The notes: a model not told the origin generated them from the letters alone. Positions 1 through 11,105 are shown, numbered from the stretch's first letter. The stretch: DNA of 64,000 bases from Zygnema cylindricum (GCA_037447655.1 JBBHKE010000269.1:1-64000); one strand, 5' to 3'. Numbers and translations: made by a program.

Positions 1-291
1 TGTTGTTGCAAAATTTATGGTTAAATCTTACCTTTGAGAGCTTTCAATATTGCTGTTGCAAAATTTGTGGGGAAATTCTTACCTTCTGTTCCAATGTTAG
101 GAAGTTGAAAATTTGAATTTGTACTAACTTATTGTCAATGTCTTTTTAATTTCTCAGATCTTGACCTTTTCAAAGGATTTGTTTAGGAGAAGAAGTCTTG
201 GATTGGAGCAATCAGAGGACTTCAAATCTGCATCAAATTCAATTGGGAAATTATACTCTAACTTTCTTTTGCTTGATTTTATTGTGTGATA
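1..291 (+). other. Gypsy-1 5' untranslated leader
   Basis: Non-coding sequence directly upstream of the gypsy-1 gag start. It contains an imperfect direct repeat of about 50 bp: GTTGCAAAATTT occurs near positions 5 and 55, each followed by a similar TTACCTT segment. No primer binding site or LTR end could be recognised, so the 5' LTR lies to the left of the window or has decayed. The assignment as leader is by position. Confidence 0.45.
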
Positions 292-1545
292 ATGGCAAAT
301 TCTCGATGGAAACGTGAAATGGAGAATGCGTTGAATGTGTTGAAGTAGCGGAGTGTGAAATTGGTCAAAAGATTTAATAATTATGCTGCCGCTGTGGATG
401 AAACCATTTCCGAATTCAAAAGTGAATTGAAAGTTGTCAAAGAAAATAGAAATGTTTCAAATGAGAAATTAGATAAACTTATTAACTTAATTCAGACCAA
501 GAATGATATAAATGACCAAAAGGGTGAGAGTAGTAAAAGGAATGCCAGTTTTAGGGAGGATGATCATGATAGACCTAAGAAGATAAGGGATCTAAAACTA
601 TCAATTGGTGAGGCACCATTGTTTGATGGTAAGAGGATCGATGAGTTGGAGGCTTCGATTTTTCATATGGAGTATTATTTGGAGTCTTGAAATTGTGATC
701 GTGATGATTACACTCCTTTTGCTGTTAGCTGTTTGAAAGGCGATGCTCAGATTTGGTATTATACTCAGAGAAGGTCTAAATTGATTATTGATAATGCTAA
801 TTGGGAAACTTTTAAAACCGCGATCAAATCGCGTTTCTTGTCTGTCACTTTTACATCCAGAATGGAAAAAAAGTGGTTGAACTGTAAGCAGACTGGATCT
901 GTGAAGGATTATATTGTGGAATTTGACTCATCTAACATTGATGTCATAAGTTTGACTGATGAAATGGCTGAATTGCATTTCTTCAACAATTTGAATCCTA
1001 TACTGAAATCAGAACTAAAAAATCAGAAAATTTAATAATTTGAAGGAATTACAAGATAAGTCATTGGAATTAGAGGATCAGTTGAGGTATAACTGGGAAA
1101 CTGGATCACTCAGAGGTAGTTTGAATGAAGTATCAGAGTGGGATGAAGAGGAATTTGTTGAGGAGGGTCTGAAGGTTGGTCTGGTGAATAGGCAAAATAT
1201 CATCAGCGCAAATCAAAGGGGTGGACATAGTGTTAATGCAGGAAATAAATTTAACATTAGAGAGGGATACATTAAAAGTCCTAAACCAAGCATTAATGCC
1301 TAGAAGCCTAACCTTACCATCCCCACATGCATTATTTGTTAGAAAAAGGGTCATAGAGCATTTGAGTGTGCGCAACTGAAAAAGATTAACTGTTATAACT
1401 GTGGAGAGGAGGGACATTTTAGTAGAGAGTGCACAAAACCCAAAAAGAAAGTCACTTGTTTCAAATGCAAAGGTCCACATCATTACGCTAAAGACTGTAT
1501 AGATAAAAGTTCTCTCAAAACTGTCGAAGTTAATCAGGTCTCCTA
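292..1545 (+). pseudogene. gag: Gypsy-1 gag (capsid and nucleocapsid), decayed
   Basis: Gag would form the virus-like particle in the cytoplasm. ATG at 292 opens a frame broken by a stop at 346. The central part (about 600-1035) has the plant gypsy gag look, with the segment around 745-900 resembling the retrotransposon gag core (KGDAQIWY, then FKTAIKSRF). The frame shifts by one near 1036. Three CCHC zinc knuckles follow in a single frame at 1328-1369, 1391-1432 and 1457-1498; the first has a stop between its ligands. Three knuckles in a row is more than most plant gypsy gags carry. Several stops sit where CAG or CAA would be expected. It lies directly upstream of the protease in the same orientation, as in Ty3/gypsy. 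Confidence 0.8.
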
Positions 1546-1658
1546 GAGGATATTGTATTATATTTAGCGGAGCAGAAAGCCCATGAGGTGGGAAACGGAA
1601 AGGACTAACTAAAAGTCCTCAGTAAAGTCAACCGGATCCAGAAGTTAAAGAGTTAACT

Positions 1659-2345
1659 ATGGAGGGCAAATTAATGAATGGAAAAGTTAGGATGGCTAAA
1701 TTTATTATGATTCTCACTACACTGCATAGTTTAAAAAATCATTCTGATGAAATTTTCAACTACAGACCTATGTTAAGACAATTAAGTAATGATGACACCA
1801 AACACAGTTTGATTAGATTCGAGTCATTAGTGGAAGGAAAACCGTTGAGAGTAATGGTTGATTCAGGTGCCATATATAATTTTATTTCACATAAGTTTGT
1901 AGAGGAAAATGAAATTCCTAGTGTCATAAGGGAAAAGCCTTTACATGTTCAAGTGGCAAATGGTAATAAGTCCACATTAGACGTACAAACTGACACGATA
2001 GAAGTTGATATCCAAGGTCTTAAAATGAAAATTGTGTGTGAAATAATGAATTTGGGAAGTGAAGAACTAATTCTAGGAAAGCCTTGGTTAACTGAGCACA
2101 ATCCTTAAATTAATTGGGAAATTAACACCTTGAAAATGAAGTTTGAAAACGGTTGGAAGGTTTTGCAAGCATTATCTCTTAAGAAATTGCATAGGAATTA
2201 TATAAATAACATAACCAGATTGGGAGTGGAAGGTTTGATATCTGCTAAACAATTTAAAAGGCACCAAAAAGATAAAACAAATCATGCTTTCTTGTTATTA
2301 GTAACTGAGGCAGTTACTGATGAAAGGTGGGGGAGAAAACACTAA
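1659..2345 (+). pseudogene. Gypsy-1 aspartic protease
   Basis: This is the retropepsin-like domain that cuts the polyprotein. The catalytic triplet Asp-Ser-Gly is at 1860-1868 in the context VMVDSGA. The downstream ILGKPWL segment (near 2075-2095) is the usual second half of the plant gypsy protease fold. A stop at 2106-2108 and another near 2343 break the frame. It lies between gag and RT, so the order gag-PR-RT-RH-IN is Ty3/gypsy. The call is based on motif and position. Confidence 0.8.
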
Positions 2346-3045
2346 CATTAATGTCATCACTAAATCAGACACCACTAAAACTTTCAAAAAACAAAAATCT
2401 GATTTTGTAACTGACATTAATATATCTGATGTTGCTGTTAAGGATTTGATTTTTGAATTTCAAGATGTTTTCTCAAGTGATTTACCCTCGGGAAGGCCAC
2501 CTCCCCGAAATGTAGAACATGTTATTAACCTTGAACTTGGATGTAATCCTCCAGTCACAGGAATTTATAAACACAGTTTTTTTGAGTAGGAGGAGTTAAA
2601 GAAACCGATCAAGAAACTCCTAGAGAAAGGACATATTCAGCCCAGCAAATCACCGTACGGAGCACCAGTTCTATTTGTCAAAAAGAACAACGGAACGTTG
2701 AGAATATGTGTCGATTATCGTAGGCTGAACAAGATTACAGTGAAGGATAAGTATCCGTTACCTTTAATTTCTGATTTGATAGATCATTTAAAAGGTGCTA
2801 AAGTATATTCGTTGATTGACCAGCGTAGTGGCTATAATCAGGTGCCGAGTAGAATTGAAGATGTCGATAAAACTGCTTTCAAGACTAGGGTGGGTCATTT
2901 CGAATGGATAGTGATGCCATTCGGCTTAACGAATGCACCGCCTACTTGCCAAAGATTAATGAACCAAACTTTTTCAGATTACATAGATGAGTTTGTTCAG
3001 GTGTTTATAGATAACATTCTAATTTACAGTGAATCTAAATAACAA
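2320..3045 (+). pseudogene. pol: Gypsy-1 reverse transcriptase
   Basis: RT copies the element RNA into DNA in the particle. The frame runs from a linker (LIFEFQDVFSSDLPSG) into RT, with a TAG at 2587-2589 where CAG is expected. Diagnostic blocks are [10 protein letters not shown] near 2701, the [12 protein letters not shown] block near 2810 and the MPFGLTNAP block near 2911. The active-site box near 3004-3015 reads Phe-Ile-Asp-Asn instead of the usual (Y/F)(I/V)DD, so the second catalytic Asp is lost. The frame ends at a TAA (3040-3042) in place of CAA. Length and block order are normal for gypsy. Confidence 0.9.
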
Positions 3046-3825
3046 CATTTAATTCGTTTAAAGAAAGTGTAGGAAAGGTTAATAGAAAGAAAATTATATG
3101 AAAAATTGTCAAAATCCAGCTTTTTTAAAAAGTGGACAATTATTTTTGGGACATATAGTTAGTGGGGAAGGTGTTAAAACAAATCCATCCAAAATTTTAG
3201 CAATCCAAAATTGGAAACAACCTACTTATGTCACAGAAGTTAGATCGTTTTTGGGATTGGCCACTTATTACAAGAAATTTATCAAAAACTTCAGTATGAT
3301 CGCCGCACCTTTGACGGATTTACTTCGAGAGAAGGAGACGTTTGTGTGGGAAGCTGATCAGGAGGGAGCATTTGAGGAACTAAAATGGAAGTTGACCTCT
3401 GCCCCTACACTGGTGTATCCTGACCTTGCTGGAGAATTTGAAGTTCTGATCACTACAGATGCATCTGATAAAGGTCTAGGTGCAGTCATAAGTCAAAAAG
3501 TCGGCAAACACTTTCATCCTATTGCTTTTGATTCCCGAAAATTCAATGATGCTGAAAAGAATTATACAGCACAAGAAAAGGAATTACTTGCAATTGTACA
3601 TACATTGGTGAAATGGCGTTGTTATGTGCATAATAAAAAATTTACAGTTCACTGTGATAATAAAGCACTCTCTCTCTATTTACAGAGATTAAGTGATGCA
3701 CAGAGTATGACTAGCAAAAAGGTTAGGTGGATGCAATAATTAGCATATTTCAAATTTAATGTCAAATATAATCCTGGGAAGACAAATGTAGTCGCAGATC
3801 CTTTAAGTAGATGTTTTGAAATAAT
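3046..3825 (+). pseudogene. pol: Gypsy-1 RT connection and RNase H
   Basis: After a frameshift between 3043 and 3098 the reading frame continues with the RT thumb (FLGHIVSGEGV, then FLGLATYYKKFI) and RNase H. The first RNase H Asp is in TTDASDKGLGA near 3457-3487, the Glu in the AQEKELLAIV block near 3570, and a later Asp in HCDNKAL near 3650. The domain degrades RNA in the RNA:DNA hybrid. A TAA at 3737-3739 again replaces a likely CAA. The trailing segment GKTNVVADPLSR (about 3778-3810) is the usual RNase H to integrase border of gypsy pol. Confidence 0.88.
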
Positions 3826-5068
3826 TGTTATGGTTCACGATGAAGTGTTTTTAGATACAATTAGAAATAGTTATGATAAAGATCCTTATTTTGCTGTGAT
3901 TTACAAGAATATTTCGGGAGGGAATTTTGACCCATTGAATGAGAGGCATGTCAAAAACTTTAGACTAGAGGATGGTTTACTATATTTGCAAATTGGGGAT
4001 AGATTATGCATTCCTGAAGTGGGAGGCTTAAGAAAACAAATTTTACGAGAAGCTCATGAGCATTTAGGACATCTAGGTCGAGATAAAACTCTTAGTCGAT
4101 TGCAGAGTATATTGTTTTGGCTTGGGATGGCAAAGGAGGTGTCAAAACACGTCGAAAGTTGTGTCCCTCCCCAACAGAGTAAACCTAGTACCCAAAAACC
4201 TAAAGGTCTCTTAAAACTTTTGGATAACCCTGAAAGACCGTGGGAATCTCTCAGTATGGATTTTATTGTTAGGTTGCCTGCTACATCTAAAAGGAATGAC
4301 AATATCATGGTCGTAGTCGATAGGTTTAGTAAAATGACAATCTTTATCCCTTGCAAAACTGCTCATTCAGTTGTAGATATTGCAAAGTTTCTTTATCCCT
4401 TGCAAAACCACTCATTGAGTTGTAGATATTGCAAAGTTATATTTTGACAACGTGGTCAGACATCATAGAGTCCCTCTATCTATAGTCAGTGATAGAGATT
4501 CTAAATTTACGTCTGCTTTTTGGAAAAAAATACAGCAAAATTTATGCTTTGAATTGAAAATGAGAACCGCTCATCATCCTTAGACAGATGGACAGACAGA
4601 AAGGATGAACCGTACAGTAGAAAAAATGCTTAGGACTGTTTGCAATGGAGTTCAGAACACATGGGAATCTATATTGCCATTAATGGAATTTGCATACAAT
4701 TCATATAAACATGCTAGTACAGGATTCTCACCATTTAAAGTTGCATACAGATACCAACCTAGAGAAGCATTAGACTTAATAACAGGGGTCACTCAAGAGA
4801 ATAAAGGTTTTGGAACATAATTTTGGGAATACGTTCAAACAGTTTGGAAAACTGTCCGGGATGCATTAGTGGAGGCACAAAGGAGGCAAGAATTAAATGA
4901 TAACCGCAAACGGGTTGATTGGGTGTTACGCACAGGTGACAAGGTTTGGCTTTCTACAACTCATTACAGGTGCAAGATCGAGGGACAATCGGATCCTACG
5001 AGTAAATTTGCTCCTAAGTACATTGGACCATTTACTGTAATTGAGATGATATCCTAAGTTGCTGCCAA
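3826..5068 (+). pseudogene. pol: Gypsy-1 integrase
   Basis: Integrase joins the cDNA into the genome. The N-terminal HHCC finger is at about 4045-4170 (HEHLGHLGRDKT ... SCVPPQ); the last Cys is missing. The catalytic core shows Asp in SMDFIVRLP (about 4254), Asp in SDRDSKF (about 4480) and Glu in QTERMNRTV (about 4595). A 49-bp tandem duplication (4342-4390 and 4391-4439) inside the core shifts the frame. Stops at 4582 (HP-stop-TDG) and 4818 are consistent with C-to-T change. The C-terminal part 4869-5057 has the WVLRTGDKVWLST and KFAPKYIGPF blocks. Confidence 0.88.
4342..4439 (+). repeat. 49-bp tandem duplication in gypsy-1 integrase
   Basis: Two adjacent copies starting CTTTATCCCTTGCAAAAC at 4342 and 4391, each ending TAGATATTGCAAAGTT, differ at a few bases. 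The unit is 49 bp, not a multiple of three, so it throws the integrase out of frame. It arose after the element was already coding, probably by replication slippage. Confidence 0.85.
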
Positions 5069-5362
5069 ATTGGACTTTCCGCCTTCAACAAAAAATCATC
5101 CAGTGATACACATCAGCCAATTGAAACCAGCAAATCTTCGACCATTTGAAGGAGAATTGGAATTGGATCCCTCAATAATTATAGAACCTGAAGTCCGCAG
5201 ATGGGTAATACATTGGGTTGGTCAACGGTTCAAGGTCGGCGATACTATATTCTGGCAAGTGCATTATCTAGGAAGGCCTTAGAATGAGTTGACTCTAGAG
5301 GATAAAAATTTTGAGTTTTTACAGAGGTATTGGAGGGATAATAATATAGAAGTCCCATCTTG
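5069..5362 (+). pseudogene. Gypsy-1 chromodomain-like C-terminus
   Basis: The last coding stretch of gypsy-1 pol. It starts with the HPVIHISQLKPA block that ends plant gypsy integrases and continues into about 50 residues with the shape of a chromodomain (WQVHYLGRP, then LTLEDKNFEFLQRYW). In chromoviruses this domain steers insertion to heterochromatin. A TAG at 5279-5281 interrupts it. The aromatic cage cannot be judged by eye, so chromodomain is an inference from position and pattern. Confidence 0.6.
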
Positions 5363-5394
5363 AGATTTAAAGGTGTTTTATCTGTTATCAGTTA

Positions 5395-5412
5395 AAAATA
5401 AGGAGGGGATGA
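5395..5412 (+). other. Gypsy-1 polypurine tract
   Basis: Purine-rich AATAAGGAGGGGATGA immediately precedes TGTAAC, the start of the 3' LTR. It would prime plus-strand DNA synthesis. Its place just after the last pol codons supports the LTR boundary. Confidence 0.7.
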
Positions 5413-6734
5413 TGTAACACTAATAGCGTATCGAACTTGTTTATAAAGGGGTATTTAGGTGTTATGATTATAGAGTACTAAATTTGGTAGACGTCCGCGA
5501 AAGAATCACGCTATTTGGAGTTATATTTTAAAAGTTATAGCGATGGGTGTATTTAGGTGACAGCGTCGAGTCTAAATAACAAGTGGGTATCATTGAAACG
5601 GGTTAAGGGTCAAATTGGTACCAAAATTACGCGTGTACGTTTCATAAAGTTATAATGAAACGTTTAGTATGCACGGTGGTTTGTTTCAAACAAATTTTAG
5701 TACGAAAAGTCACTTTCACTTAAGGGAATTTCGCCGGAAGTTTCGCGTGCGAAATTTGTTACGCACGATCGTGCGAAGTTGCGTTTCGTTTGGCGCGCAC
5801 TTTTGCACGTAAATGTTACATAGTGAAACGTAACGTTTGATTGGTTAGTAAAGTGCTAAGTAGTTAGTAAGAGATTTTACACGTTTTTGCATTGGTCAGT
5901 CTGAGTCCTTGCTGATCAATGATTGGCCCAAGTAAAAGCCTGTTAAAACGGAGCGTTGACTCTGGCCTGGCAAGTCCAAGGCAATGATGGATAAATAGTG
6001 AATTGTAAGAGGAGAGTAGACATCTTTTCCTTTGGAAAAGTTTGTGGAAATTCCGGCTGTCTGTTAAAACGGAGCGTTGACTCCGGCCTGGCTAGTCCAG
6101 GGCGATGATGGATAAATAGTGAAGTGTAAGAGGAGAGTAGACATCTTTTCCTTTGGAAAACTTTGTGGAAATTCTGGCTGATCTTTATTTTGAGCGATTA
6201 ATACCAAATTGGAGAAAAGGCATTTTTGCATTGAAATCTTTTACTAACTAAAGAGTGTTTTAATAGTTAAGAGATATAATTATTAAGAGTGGAGAGTAGT
6301 GGAAAACACTTTAATAAGAGGGGTTGAGCCACGAGGGCAAGAGACCAAGCTAATGTTGTGGACAGAAGCTTTTTCTAATTTAAAGTTTATCCTTATGTGA
6401 GTGTGGTCCAATGTGGATGTGTATTTTCCAATGTGTGGAATGTGTGGTTGGATTTTTTGTAGTAAAAGAATTTTCTGAGAGTTAGGAGATCCTGTTACAC
6501 CTTGCACCCACCATAAAGTTACTACAATTGTGACATTGATTTTAAATAAGAGCGGAACTTCTAGGAAATACAAATAATGTGCGGAAGTTCGTAAATTTTT
6601 TGATCTAATAGACGCTTGTAAATCACGAGTCACGTTTTTTAAACAGAGTAATTTACAAGATCTTTTGAAGCACACTTTAAAACAAGAAAACGCAACGCGG
6701 TGGAATTAATTGCTCCGAATGCTTAAGAGAATTT
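5413..6734 (+). mobile_element. Gypsy-1 3' LTR (right end uncertain)
   Basis: LTR starting TGTAACAC after the polypurine tract. It holds CGTACG-rich upstream sequence and a TATA-like GGATAAATAG that is present twice because of a 121-bp duplication. The LTR must end at or before 6734, where a copia LTR (TGTTGAAAT) begins. I could not fix its CA end because the 5' partner is outside the window. Confidence 0.6.
5940..6181 (+). repeat. 121-bp tandem duplication carrying the LTR core promoter
   Basis: Two copies, 5940-6060 and 6061-6181, begin CTGTTAAAACGGAGCGTTGA and end near TGTGGAAATTC(C/T)GGCTG. They differ at about ten positions. Each includes TGGATAAATAGTG, a plausible TATA box, and AGAGGAGAGTAGACATC downstream. 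The result is a promoter with two start regions in series. Confidence 0.85.
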
Positions 6735-7962
6735 TGTTGAAATATGTGTATTTTCTATGTCTATTTTTTTTAGATAAAAATGTTTTTCTTAGGATATTTT
6801 TCTAGGGTGAAATAAAATAGAAGCGGAGGCACTCTGCCTCTAACTCCTCTCTCTAACCCCCACACTTGCCGCAGTCACCAAAAATTAGAGAGGGAGCTAG
6901 AGTCATGGCTACCTAAGCTGCTAGAGAGATAGGTAGTAGAATCTAGGTAGATTTACCAAAAGATATTTGGAGGACCCAGGATTTGATCTTGGTACCTACC
7001 GTCCATCGAATCACCTTTAGCCGTAAGCCTTATCCTATAGACTAGGATCAATGTTGAGATATATAGGAATTGATAAGTATTTAAACATGTACAATGACAT
7101 AAATTCATATAACGGCACAAACAGACTTGTAACATAAACACAGTTTAAATGTACGTACAATGTACGGTACTACACTAAATGAATACCGCGCATTTGTTTC
7201 GACATCGAAACAAATACCGCACATTGATTTTCGACTGCTGGATTTAAAAGCCGACCTTGATCGAACGACCGTGATAGATGCCGAGATCGCGGAATGGGCA
7301 TTTTAGCGGTTTTTGATCATCGCCAGTTCAAATGACACGTGGCACAATCACATTGGATTGCGGCAATTTTGGAGATTACGAGAACAAATCCGGATATAGC
7401 ATGTGTCGACTTTTTGGCCATGTCGTACGATGGCTCTACAGAACGTATAATGGTAGTACACCGACACTTGTACTTTTTTGTACAACACAATATTGTGATT
7501 GGTGCTGTACGTCAGTAGATAGAGTTTTTAGAGAGAGATAGGACTTAGAAAATTTAGTAGGTAGCCACGTCTATTTCGAGGGAGCTCCTGTACAAAAGGT
7601 CATCTTTGACCACTTATATCTTACTGCTCAAGGGAGAAAATTCAAAGATTCTTTTTGTTGCGCACTCAAGGGAGTCCAAGCTACACACAGGTGTTGTTGG
7701 TGAGTGTCGTTGTCTGCCAGTGTAGCTGTACTTCTAAAGGAAAGTCAAAGTGGGTGAATGTGTCCAAAACTCATATTCTAACTTTGCATTCTGTGGTGGA
7801 ACTGAGCACACAGAAACTTTATTTAATGAGGTGCAGTTGTATTGGGGTTCTGATTGTGAAGGGGTCAATCATTTGGGTTTGCATTAACTTGAAGTTGGCA
7901 CTAACTAGATAAGCTTCTTTGGATCTGCGAATTTTGTGGAGGAATGGACCCCATAGAGTTTC
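6735..7962 (+). mobile_element. Copia LTR A (5' LTR)
   Basis: LTR of the copia superfamily that dominates this window. It starts TGTTGAAAT and ends ...GAGTTTC next to the primer site. Shared parts in order: a conserved GTATTTTCTA(T/G)GTC start, a pyrimidine block, a TCATGGCTACC motif, an antisense tRNA-like module (6970-7055), a G-box GACACGTGGCA near 7335, a GTAC-rich stretch (7140-7510), GGTCATCTTTGACC near 7599, and U5 hairpins. It appears to have inserted in or next to the gypsy-1 LTR. About 1.2 kb long. Confidence 0.8.
6970..7055 (-). repeat. tRNA-like module in LTR A
   Basis: Read on the minus strand this has an A-box-like GGATAAGGCTTACGG and, about 45 nt on, a T arm CCAAG-ATCAAAT-CCTGG (6976-6992), 5-bp stem with one G-T pair and a 7-nt loop. 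It lies 235 bp from the LTR start. Not a functional tRNA gene: the acceptor stem does not pair. Confidence 0.6.
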
Positions 7963-7977
7963 GATTATGGGCTCACC
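7963..7977 (+). other. Copia A half-tRNA primer binding site, mutated
   Basis: GATTATGGGCTCACC directly after the LTR end. It differs at two positions from the site seen in intact relatives, GGTTATGGGCCCACC (18076, 58542, 61643). See the finding on half-tRNA priming. Confidence 0.65.
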
Positions 7978-8430
7978 ATCTTGGGTGCCTTTGTTTGATG
8001 AACACACTTCACTTATTGGGGATTTATGATGGAGGGATTGCTTTTCAAAAAGAACTTATGGGAATTGATTTGGGACAAGTGAGGTGTCCGCCACCTGGCT
8101 TCGGTGGAGCTCACTATGGAGATTCATCTGGCGATTCCCAGAAAAACCAACGAGAGTTCAGATGCAACAGAAAGTGAAGGGAAAATAATTTTCATGGAAA
8201 GGGGAATAGAGGAGAAGGGTAGAGGAACACCTGTGGTGAGGGGAGCTAGGCTCTCGGCTACGGTTTTACCTGTAGGGGGTATAACTAAACTAAAAACTGA
8301 AGAAAATGATAGTAAAATTTGGGAGTATAAACACATTGTAGCAAAATATCTCATACTTATAAACGTGTCCAAGTCTATAACTATCACTCTTATAGCCTTA
8401 ACCAAATCTTTTGAAATTTGGATTTGGAAA
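7967..8430 (+). pseudogene. gag: Copia A gag fragment
   Basis: N-terminal part of copia gag. It aligns along its length with the gag of the tandem array at 58546 (shared CPPPGFGGA, SSDATE, ENDSKIWEYK, ITLIALTKS). Several frameshifts scatter it over three frames, starting with a one-base loss at the LTR/primer-site junction. Homology stops near 8430 (after EIW) and the next 3.5 kb is unrelated, so the element is truncated there. No zinc knuckle or pol remains. Confidence 0.75.
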
Positions 8431-9402
8431 TTTTCGAAGAAATCGTCTATTCTAATTAGGAATTAGGGTTTTTTTCAAAATAGTGTGGATAATTCTATTT
8501 GAGAATAATAAAAAAAAAGCAGGACGGAATTAGCGTACACAAAGCTAATAACCATTGGCGGTGTAACGATTACTACGTACACTGCGCATAAAACAATTTT
8601 CAAATTTTATAAAATTCGTCGGAAAATTCGTACTTTTTTTTTTACTTTAAAATTTCAAAAAAAAAAAATCATAGAGGTACCAAGCGTTTTAAACGCTCGC
8701 ATGAAACGTCGAAAAAATAATGATATATGCACGGAACACATGCATTTTTTTTAATGCATTGACCGACTTTGACTTCATAATAAAATAGAAAATAAAAAAC
8801 ATTTAATCAAAAGTACTACTACAACTTAGGGTATGTGCCCATGTATAAAAGTACCGGTTTTTTAGTATATCTTCCGTCAAAGATTTTCCCGCGGCTTCCA
8901 CTGGCTTTGCATCCACGCTGGTGGAAGGCACATGGCCTCTGCCACGTATAGCCACATGATCGCGCATTCGTCGCGGATATTTATTTACTTTTCCACGAGG
9001 CGCAATGCTATACGTTTAGGCTCCTAAAATTGAACTCCTTCAGGTCACTTATTGCAAACTGAAAGGTTTTACCGACGGCGTATCCGACTCTGCATCCGAC
9101 GGTCAAGGCTTACGCCCATAACCTTATATAATGAAATCAGTCATCCAGTAACTTAGTTTTTCTAACAGAAAAAAATAATTTGGTACATCATTGTCTGAAA
9201 CAGAACGTCTGACAGTAAATAACCACATTTTCAACCCTAAATGTAACTTCACCCTAACTCCAAAAAAAAATTACCTTAATATTATAACTGTTTAAACTAG
9301 AGTTAATTGCTCTAATGACGAACATTTTAAGGTAGTATAATGTACATACTGTGTCAGTCCGTACTATAATTTCTCATTATTTTGTACACATGTTCAAAAT
9401 AA

Positions 9403-10178
9403 GGGTATGTCCCCATGTACTTATAACTTAGCGAACTTACTTTGTATTTTAGCCCGGATCCGGCGGACCCGCTTTTCAAGTGTCCCTATGTGTAAGAACG
9501 TAATCGTAACTTACGTTTGTGACGATTGTATACGTCAACAATGCCTGTGACGGTTGTCAATGTCTACAATTTGTGGTCGCACGTTATTTTTTGAAATTGC
9601 TTGTGTGACGTCGCATGTCTTACCGTGACATTGTAGACGTACCGCCTTCCACCCTGTACCGTTTCACGGTTGAAGAAGTTACGCTTTGCCTTTGAGTCTC
9701 CTGTCCGGTCGACATGAAATGGCATCGGAATTCCGAGACCCCTGCAAAACAAAAACCGTACTGGACGAAAACGGACAAAACCAAACAAATTGTGTAATTT
9801 TCTTTGTCGTATTAAATGCAAACGGACAAAACATAACGACTTCCGTACTTTCCTTTGTCTTTGAAAATCGTGTTAAATACTTCGAAATTACGGCACGTGC
9901 GAATATATGTTCCTATTTGTTTACATAAAATCCTTAGTTTTAAAACACATCGCGCATGTGTTTTAAAGATAAGGTTGAAGATGACGTTTTTTGTCGTCGA
10001 AGTGGGTCGAAAAACACAAGACGACAAATCTTCGTACATCCTAAGTTCGAGGGTGACGCAAATTGTACTCTACAAATTTGCGATTCCTTCGTACGGTTGG
10101 AACTTAGGCAGTACGACGCTAAATTTTAAAGGAAAACGACAGAAAAAAACCCTTTCTTATGCACATGGGGACACACCC
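9403..10178. mobile_element. Small TIR element, Harbinger/Tourist-like
   Basis: Left end GGGTATGTCCCCATGTAC (9403-9420) and right end GCACATGGGGACACACCC (10161-10178) are inverted repeats with two mismatches in 18. Both are flanked by TAA (9400-9402 and 10179-10181), fitting the 3-bp TTA/TAA target duplication of PIF/Harbinger and Tourist MITEs. About 780 bp, no transposase. A second left-type end (GGGTATGTGCCCATGTA) at 8829 suggests a related copy alongside. Family assignment is inferred from the duplication length and G-rich ends. Confidence 0.55.
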
Positions 10179-10570
10179 TAAGTGTCAGATAATCGCGTCG
10201 ACCGGGAAGATTGAGTGCGCCGCGCAGAAAAGCGTACTCAGATTTGATTTCTAAGTCATAAAGACAAAGGAAAATCGCGCTGACCTGTTCTCACATGTTC
10301 AGTTGTCGAATATGTGAACACGTAGTATCGCGGCTACCCTAAAAACATGGGAACATGTATCTATTCATTCAATTTAACAGCGATTCACGGTGTACTTTTA
10401 ACCTTATTTTTGATAAGTCCATACATTTTGTTTGTACAATAAATCCGTACACAAAAGCTACGAATTTTACGAAAATTTCAAAATCTTAAAAATTGAACTC
10501 ATTTTCGTAAAAAAGTGAAAATACGTACGTTTGGTACCTCTATGATTTAAATATTCAATACCCTAAAAAA

Positions 10571-11105
10571 CTGAAAAGTGCAACGAACTACCGGCGAGCG
10601 ACGGAATTTACGACGTCTCCAATGGCGGCTTCCTTCGGACGACGGAGTGGAGGAGAGATGAAAATACGCGCCCGCAAATGACGCAAAATGGCTCTAAGGA
10701 AGCCGCCGTTGGAGACGCCATAAATTCCGCCGCTCGCCGCTAGTTCGTTGCACTTTTCAAATACGCCATAAATTTCGCCGTTTGCCGCTCAGAAAAAAAT
10801 ACGCGCGCGAGACGCCATAAATTCCACAGCTCGCCGCTAAGATAAAAATACGCACTCGCAAATGAAGCAAAACTGAAAAGTGCAACGAACTAGCAGCGAG
10901 CGACGGAATTTATGACATCTCAAACGGCGGCTTCCTTCTAAAGACGGAGGGAGGACAGATAAAAAATACGCGTGCGCAAAAGAAGCAAAACTGAAAAGTG
11001 CAACGAACTAGCGGCGAGCAGCGCAATTTATGGCGTCTCTAACGGCGGCTTCCTTCTGAAGCAGAGTGGAGGACAGTTAAAACATACGCGCGCGCAAATG
11101 AACCA
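10571..11105. repeat. Inverted and tandem 118-bp repeat cluster
   Basis: Units beginning CTGAAAAGTGCAACGAACTA start at 10571, 10873 and 10991; the last two are 118 bp apart. Each contains GGCGAGC(G/A), AATTTA(T/C)G(A/G)C and ACGGCGGCTTCCTTC, and leads into (A/C)ATACGCGC. An inverted copy at about 10697-10760 can pair with the first unit to form a hairpin of roughly 60 bp, and two further partial inverted pieces lie at 10762-10842. No coding potential. Confidence 0.8.

Noticed and set aside
1133-1483. 116-codon minus-strand frame over gypsy-1 gag
   Set aside because: Antisense shadow of the zinc-knuckle region.
9564-10181. Overlapping short frames on both strands
   Set aside because: No motif or codon pattern; they lie within a TIR element with internal repeats.
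10571-11105. CRISPR-like array
   Set aside because: Units are longer than CRISPR repeats, one is inverted, there are no regular spacers, and the context is a plant genome.
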